DNA of 23,901 nt, from NCBI GenBank assembly GCA_945291235.1, contig CALYQY010000032.1:1-23901 (forward strand), given 5' to 3'. Shown here one piece after another: positions 19,981-23,901 of this stretch; position 1 is the first letter of the stretch; every line of letters begins with the position of its first letter. The stretch comes from an uncultured Gilliamella sp. (GTDB taxonomy: Bacteria > Pseudomonadota > Gammaproteobacteria > Enterobacterales > Enterobacteriaceae). The notes beneath the pieces are model-generated. The model saw only the letters and a list, made by a program, of their open reading frames with translations, made no database searches and had not been told where the DNA came from. The position numbers were made by a program, and so were the translations under genes.

Positions 19981-22098
19981 TTATTCTGCTGTCGTCGGAG
20001 CAACGTCTGGTGTTGATTCGACGGCGTCTTTCATACTTAAACGAATGCGCCCTTGGCGATCTATTTCAAGAACTTTTACATTCACTTCCTGCCCAACTTT
20101 CAAATAATCTGCCACTTTTTCAACTCGGTGGTCAGCAATTTGTGAGACATGAACAAGACCTTCTTTGCCACCAATAACAGAAACAAACGCACCAAAATCA
20201 ACAATACGTGTCACTTTACCGGTGTAGATTTTGCCAATTTCGACATCAGCAACCAGATTATTAATGCGAGCCATTGCATCTTTGGCTTTATTGCCGTCAG
20301 AAGCTGCAATTTTCACTGTACCGTCGTCCGATATCTCAATTGTTGTACCTGTTTCTTCGGTTAATGCACGAATAGTTGCGCCACCTTTACCAATGATGTC
20401 ACGGATCTTATCAGGATTGACATTCATAGTGTAAATACGTGGTGCAAATTCAGAAATCTCTTGACGAGGCTTGTTAATCGCTTGCTCCATTACGCTTAAG
20501 ATGTGTAAACGAGCACCTTTTGCTTGGTTTAGCGCAACTTGCATAATCTCTTTAGTGATACCTTCAATTTTGATATCCATTTGTAAAGCACTCACACCTT
20601 CACGGGTACCAGCTACTTTAAAGTCCATATCACCAAGATGATCTTCATCACCTAAAATATCAGAAAGCACAACAAAGTTATCACCTTCTTTCACTAATCC
20701 CATTGCAATACCGGCAACAGAAGATTTGATTGGCACACCTGCATCCATAAGCGCTAATGAAGCACCACAAACAGAAGCCATTGAAGATGATCCATTTGAT
20801 TCAGTAATCTCAGAAACCACACGAACAGTATATGGGAACTCTTCTTTACTTGGCATTACAGCAGCAACACCACGCTTAGCTAAACGACCATGACCAATTT
20901 CACGACGTTTTGGCGAACCAACCATGCCAGTTTCACCTACTGAGTATGGAGGGAAGTTGTAGTGTAATAAGAATCGTTCAGTATACTCACCGGTTAACTC
21001 ATCAATAATTTGAGCGTCACGTTCAGTTCCCAAAGTTGCTGTCACTAGTGCTTGAGTTTCACCACGCGTAAATAAAGCACTACCATGCGTTCTTGGCAAT
21101 ACATTGGTACGAATATCAAGCGCACGAATCATATCTTTTTCGCGACCATCAATACGTGGCTCACCAGCAATAACACGTTGACGAACGATTTGACTTTCTA
21201 AATCAACAATAATATTGATAACTTCGTTTTCATCAAGCTCTTCGTCTTTCTCTTTAAGTACCGCTAACACTTCTTCTTTAATCAAATCGATTTGTGCATA
21301 ACGAGCTTGTTTTTCAGTGATACGATAAGCCTCACCTAAACGAGCTTTAGCTAAGTCAGAAACAGCATTAAACAGCTCTTCATTTTTAGCTGGTGCAACC
21401 CAATCCCATTTTTCACAGTTCGCTTTCGCTACAAACTCATTAATATTATCAATAACAACTTGTTGTTGATCATGACCAAAAACCACCGCAGCTAACATCT
21501 GATCTTCTGTTAACAAATCAGCTTCTGATTCAACCATTAACACGGCACTTTTGGTACCTGCAACAACCAAATCTAAACGGCTTGATGCTAGCTCTTTAAC
21601 TGATGGATTTAGCACAAACTCATCATTGATAAAACCAACACGTGCTGCGCCAATTGGACCATGGAACGGTACGCCAGATAAACAAAGCGCAGCCGATGCA
21701 CCAATCATCGCCACCAAATCAGGGCTAACATCTGGATTTACAGACACCACAGTTGCAATGATTTGAATCTCATTAACAAAACCTTCTGGGAATAAAGGAC
21801 GAAGTGGACGGTCAATTAAACGAGCAATTAACGTTTCGCCTTCGCTCGGACGACCTTCTCGTTTAAAGAAACCACCTGGAATACGGCCTGCTGCATAAGT
21901 ACGTTCTTGATAGTTAACGGTTAAAGGAAAGAAGTCTTGCCCTTCTTTCACTTTCTTATTAGCTACTACAGTCACAAAAACCGCAGTATCGTCCATATTG
22001 ACCATAACCGCAGCTGTTGCTTGACGCGCCATAATACCCGTTTCTAATGTAACTGTATGACGACCATATTGAAATTTTTGATATGTCGGATTAAACAA
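19981..22098 (-). CDS. pnp: Polynucleotide phosphorylase
   Basis: A phosphorolytic 3'-to-5' exoribonuclease, working as a trimer and as part of the RNA degradosome. The 705-residue protein (E. coli 711) has two RNase PH domains. The second carries the active-site segment [19 protein letters not shown] with its conserved aspartates, and the phosphate-binding [19 protein letters not shown] lies before it. A KH domain (INIGKGG-like; here [18 protein letters not shown]) and a C-terminal S1 domain ([21 protein letters not shown]) follow. The start is a TTG (22098-22096) placed 8 nt after AGAGGA; alignment with E. coli MLNPIVRKFQYG supports it. The rare start codon, together with the leader hairpin at 22210-22293, fits autogenous control. 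It is followed by nlpI. Confidence 0.97.
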   Translation of the reverse strand: MFNPTYQKFQYGRHTVTLETGIMARQATAAVMVNMDDTAVFVTVVANKKVKEGQDFFPLTVNYQERTYAAGRIPGGFFKREGRPSEGETLIARLIDRPLRPLFPEGFVNEIQIIATVVSVNPDVSPDLVAMIGASAALCLSGVPFHGPIGAARVGFINDEFVLNPSVKELASSRLDLVVAGTKSAVLMVESEADLLTEDQMLAAVVFGHDQQQVVIDNINEFVAKANCEKWDWVAPAKNEELFNAVSDLAKARLGEAYRITEKQARYAQIDLIKEEVLAVLKEKDEELDENEVINIIVDLESQIVRQRVIAGEPRIDGREKDMIRALDIRTNVLPRTHGSALFTRGETQALVTATLGTERDAQIIDELTGEYTERFLLHYNFPPYSVGETGMVGSPKRREIGHGRLAKRGVAAVMPSKEEFPYTVRVVSEITESNGSSSMASVCGASLALMDAGVPIKSSVAGIAMGLVKEGDNFVVLSDILGDEDHLGDMDFKVAGTREGVSALQMDIKIEGITKEIMQVALNQAKGARLHILSVMEQAINKPRQEISEFAPRIYTMNVNPDKIRDIIGKGGATIRALTEETGTTIEISDDGTVKIAASDGNKAKDAMARINNLVADVEIGKIYTGKVTRIVDFGAFVSVIGGKEGLVHVSQIADHRVEKVADYLKVGQEVNVKVLEIDRQGRIRLSMKDAVESTPDVAPTTAE

Positions 22099-22209
22099 AA
22101 TAAATTCCTCTTGTTATAAATCATGTTGAAGTTTGATATTTCGACAGGAAGCAGCGCAATGCTGGAACATATTGATACACACTTCAACCATGTGGGGGAT
22201 ACTCAACAA

Positions 22210-22293
22210 AAGATTATTTCACTGTCACGACTAATGACAAATCTATAAATTATAGAGCTCTCATTAGTCGCGCGAAACATGAGACATAATCTT
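22210..22293 (-). promoter_or_regulatory. Leader hairpin of pnp, probable RNase III/PNPase autoregulatory site
   Basis: On the minus strand the outer arms AAGATTAT (22293-22286) and ATAATCTT (22217-22210) pair, and an inner perfect 10-bp stem CGACTAATGA (22270-22261) / TCATTAGTCG (22237-22228) carries a small apical hairpin. A long double-stranded leader between rpsO and pnp is the known target of RNase III cleavage and PNPase autocontrol in E. coli. The position here is the same; cleavage is inferred. Confidence 0.75.
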
Positions 22294-22341
22294 CTATTTT
22301 TATTAATTTTTCTCTACAAAGCAATTAAACATGCTTTTCGA

Positions 22342-22376
22342 GCTCAGCATTATAGCAAAGCCCTAAATTTATACAA
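22342..22376 (-). promoter_or_regulatory. Promoter of pnp
   Basis: TTGTAT (22376-22371), a 16-bp spacer and TATAAT (22354-22349) with an extended TGC before the -10 give a strong predicted promoter, with a start near 22342. It lies just after the rpsO terminator and gives pnp a leader of about 244 nt. It corresponds to the separate pnp promoter known in E. coli. Confidence 0.75.
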
Positions 22377-22378
22377 CG

Positions 22379-22401
22379 AAAAAGAGGCCTAAGCCTCTTT
22401 T
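22379..22401 (-). terminator. Terminator after rpsO
   Basis: AAAAGAGGC (22401-22393) pairs with GCCTCTTTT (22388-22380) around a 4-nt loop and is followed by another T on the minus strand. It lies 15 bp after the rpsO stop codon. Some read-through into pnp is expected, as in E. coli. Confidence 0.88.
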
Positions 22402-22415
22402 CAAGTAGATAAATA

Positions 22416-22685
22416 TTAGCGACGTAAACCTAGTTTTTGAATCAACTGGTTATAACGGTCAAAGTCTGTACGACGTAAATAATCTAATAATTTACGACGG
22501 CTAGAAACCATACGTAATAAACCACGACGGCTGTGGTGATCTTTTTTATGCTCAGAAAAATGACCTTGTAAATCATTGATACGTGCAGTTAAAAGAGCAA
22601 CTTGAACTTCAGTTGAACCAGTGTCGTTAGTTCCACGACCATATTCAGCAACGATTTTCGCTTTAGCTTCTACAGTTAGAGACAT
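22416..22685 (-). CDS. rpsO: 30S ribosomal protein S15
   Basis: A primary-binding protein of the 30S central domain, which binds 16S rRNA helices 20-22 and forms bridge B4. From the ATG at 22685 it is 89 residues, exactly the E. coli length, starting [18 protein letters not shown] and ending IQKLGLRR. The conserved [20 protein letters not shown] and [12 protein letters not shown] stretches are intact. AAGAGG precedes this ATG; a longer in-frame reading from 22742 adds 19 residues absent from the family and is rejected. It has its own promoter and terminator, with pnp next. Confidence 0.98.
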   Translation of the reverse strand: MSLTVEAKAKIVAEYGRGTNDTGSTEVQVALLTARINDLQGHFSEHKKDHHSRRGLLRMVSSRRKLLDYLRRTDFDRYNQLIQKLGLRR

Positions 22686-22750
22686 AATAAACCTCTTAAA
22701 ATTAAAATAAAAAATGGAATGACCGATCTCTAATTCAGACACTCCTCGGC

Positions 22751-22773
22751 ATTCATATAATCAATATATGAAT
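22751..22773 (-). promoter_or_regulatory. Hairpin at the 5' end of the rpsO mRNA
   Basis: ATTCATATA and TATATGAAT form a perfect 9-bp stem with a 5-nt loop, beginning at almost the predicted first nucleotide of the rpsO transcript. S15 represses its own translation by binding its leader in E. coli; this stem is a candidate part of such a structure or a 5' stabiliser, which is inference only. Confidence 0.5.
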
Positions 22774-22774
22774 T

Positions 22775-22809
22775 GTGCGCAATTATACTTGAAATTATTG
22801 AAATAGCAA
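22775..22809 (-). promoter_or_regulatory. Promoter of rpsO
   Basis: On the minus strand TTGCTA (22809-22804) and a perfect TATAAT (22787-22782) are separated by 16 bp, followed by a GC-rich TGCGC discriminator typical of growth-rate-controlled ribosomal genes. The start is predicted near 22775, about 90 nt before the rpsO ATG and immediately beyond the end of the LysR gene. Confidence 0.8.
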
Positions 22810-22835
22810 TGCGATTTATTCCTTTAATAGCAAGC

Positions 22836-23759
22836 TTATTTAAGTTTAAAACCGTACTCTTCTTGAATCAATTTTTTAAGTGCTTGTATATAATTTTGCG
22901 CCGACTGACTTAATTGCGCTTTTTGAGAGGTTATCCAACCTATTAATATCTTTTCTTCGACATCAAGCGGAATCGATAAAATATCAGAACCATTTAAATC
23001 AGTACTTAAAACACCGGTACTAATTGTATAACCATTTAACCCATGCAATAGGTTAAACAACGTCGCTCGATCACTGACATGAATGCTTTTTTTATGATAA
23101 ACGGTACTTAATATCTCTTCTGAAAAATAGAAAGAGTTATATTCACCTTGCTCAAAAGAGAGATAAGGATAATCTTCCAAATCATTAAGCGTGAGCAATT
23201 TCATTGCAGCTAAAGGATGATGAGTACTAATAAAGACATGAGGATCAGCTTCAAAAAGCGGATTAAAAGTTAAACGATGCTCTTTAAGCAAACGTAAAAT
23301 CACTTTTTGGTTAAAATCGGTTAAATATAAAATGCCTACTTCGCTACGCAAATTGGCGACATCGGTAATAATATCATAAGTTCGGGTTTCTCTAAGGGTA
23401 AATTCATATTCATCGGTATGATTTTTTTTGATGAGATTAACAAATGCATTAACCGCAAAAGCATAATGTTGTGTCGATATACTGCAAAGCTGTTTAGACG
23501 GCTCTTTTTTTGCATAGTGCTGTTCTAATAATTCAGCCTGATCCAAAACCTGTTTGGCATAACCCAAAAACTCAACACCGTCGGTTGATAGCGAAACGCC
23601 TTTTGAAGTTCGCACAAAAATCTCAATGCCAAATTCAGCCTCCAACTCCTTGACCGCAGTAGATAAACTGGGTTGGGTAATATACAAATTTTTAGCCGCT
23701 TCATTAATCGAGCCTGAGCGGGCTATTTCTAAAATGTAACGTAATTGTTGAAGTTTCAT
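22836..23759 (-). CDS. LysR-family transcription regulator
   Basis: A 307-residue regulator of unknown target. The N-terminal winged helix-turn-helix is typical: MKLQQLRYILEIARSGSINE, then AAKNLYITQPSLSTAVKELE and a wing with VRTSKGVSLSTDG. The rest is a periplasmic-binding-protein-like effector domain (about 90-300). I placed the start at 23759 because LysR proteins begin within a few residues of the first helix; an in-frame ATG at 23843 would add 28 residues with no family match. The Shine-Dalgarno sequence is weak. No divergently transcribed partner gene is visible before the window ends, so the usual neighbour clue is missing. No terminator follows, and the rpsO promoter starts right after its stop codon. 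Confidence 0.88.
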   Translation of the reverse strand: MKLQQLRYILEIARSGSINEAAKNLYITQPSLSTAVKELEAEFGIEIFVRTSKGVSLSTDGVEFLGYAKQVLDQAELLEQHYAKKEPSKQLCSISTQHYAFAVNAFVNLIKKNHTDEYEFTLRETRTYDIITDVANLRSEVGILYLTDFNQKVILRLLKEHRLTFNPLFEADPHVFISTHHPLAAMKLLTLNDLEDYPYLSFEQGEYNSFYFSEEILSTVYHKKSIHVSDRATLFNLLHGLNGYTISTGVLSTDLNGSDILSIPLDVEEKILIGWITSQKAQLSQSAQNYIQALKKLIQEEYGFKLK

Positions 23760-23813
23760 AATATTACAAGCGACCGAAACTAATCTTAATTCAAAATATA
23801 AGCTACTATAAAC

Positions 23814-23870
23814 ATTGTAATAATAATTGTACAGAAAAAGCAAAATAGCATTTTTGTGCTATCGAGCACA
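23814..23870 (-). promoter_or_regulatory. LysR-gene promoter with two overlapping dyads
   Basis: A promoter is predicted from TTGCTT (23843-23838), an 18-bp spacer and TACAAT (23819-23814) on the minus strand. Just upstream are two overlapping inverted repeats: ATAGCA (23845-23850) with TGCTAT (23857-23862), and TGTGCT (23855-23860) with AGCACA (23865-23870). They abut the -35 and could be an autoregulatory binding site. Confidence 0.45.
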
Positions 23871-23901
23871 GAGATTTTAGAGCTTTAAAAAACTTATAAC
23901 T

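Noticed and set aside
22686..22742. N-terminal extension of rpsO
   Set aside because: S15 is 89 residues and begins at the internal ATG with a good ribosome binding site; the extension covers the leader.

Overview
This is a chromosomal window from an AT-rich gammaproteobacterium. Most of the housekeeping gene order matches enterobacteria: ygiM-cca, yfcZ next to sixA, and rpsO/pnp/nlpI/deaD. The proteins align well by eye with E. coli, but the base composition and streamlined gene pairs are not those of E. coli. A host-associated lineage such as Orbaceae (Gilliamella-like bee-gut symbionts) fits best. That placement is inferred from composition and gene content, not proven.

Layout. The left edge (1-110) carries a minus-strand promoter of stable-RNA type pointing out of the window. 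Next come cca and ygiM as a minus-strand pair (120-1832). From 1843 to 10883 lies a galactoside-utilisation block: a GH36 alpha-galactosidase (2060-4177), the regulator galR (4528-5535), a BglH/ScrY-type sugar porin (5646-7367, minus) and lacZ (7797-10883), with porin and lacZ diverging from a dense control region. From 11065 to 15282 a minus-strand operon yfcZ-sixA-recB follows. After it come a DHA2-family drug exporter (15549-16943, plus) and the minus-strand RNA-metabolism cluster rpsO, pnp, nlpI, deaD (16982-22685). A LysR-family regulator (22836-23759) ends the window.

How the sugar block works. Alpha-galactosidase and beta-galactosidase both release galactose in the cytoplasm, and GalR is the galactose-responsive repressor. 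The alpha-galactosidase and lacZ promoters each show a GalR operator with a CRP site centred about 20 bp downstream and a -10 box placed for class II activation. This is the arrangement of the E. coli gal P1 promoter. The porin is wired differently: it has a perfect CRP half-site pair near -60, and its leader holds a BglG/LicT-type ribonucleic antiterminator (RAT) overlapping an intrinsic terminator. Outer-membrane entry should therefore depend on a PTS-controlled antiterminator protein encoded outside this window. No inner-membrane sugar transporter is present.

Most notable observations: the RAT/terminator switch in front of the porin; the duplicated gal-P1-like promoter layout; a CCA-adding enzyme that has lost its HD phosphohydrolase motif; yfcZ and sixA joined where E. 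coli has fadI-fadJ between them, with recB appended; and a 350-bp stretch between the alpha-galactosidase and galR with a minus-strand terminator and a long open frame of unknown meaning. No CRISPR array, insertion sequence or prophage was seen.
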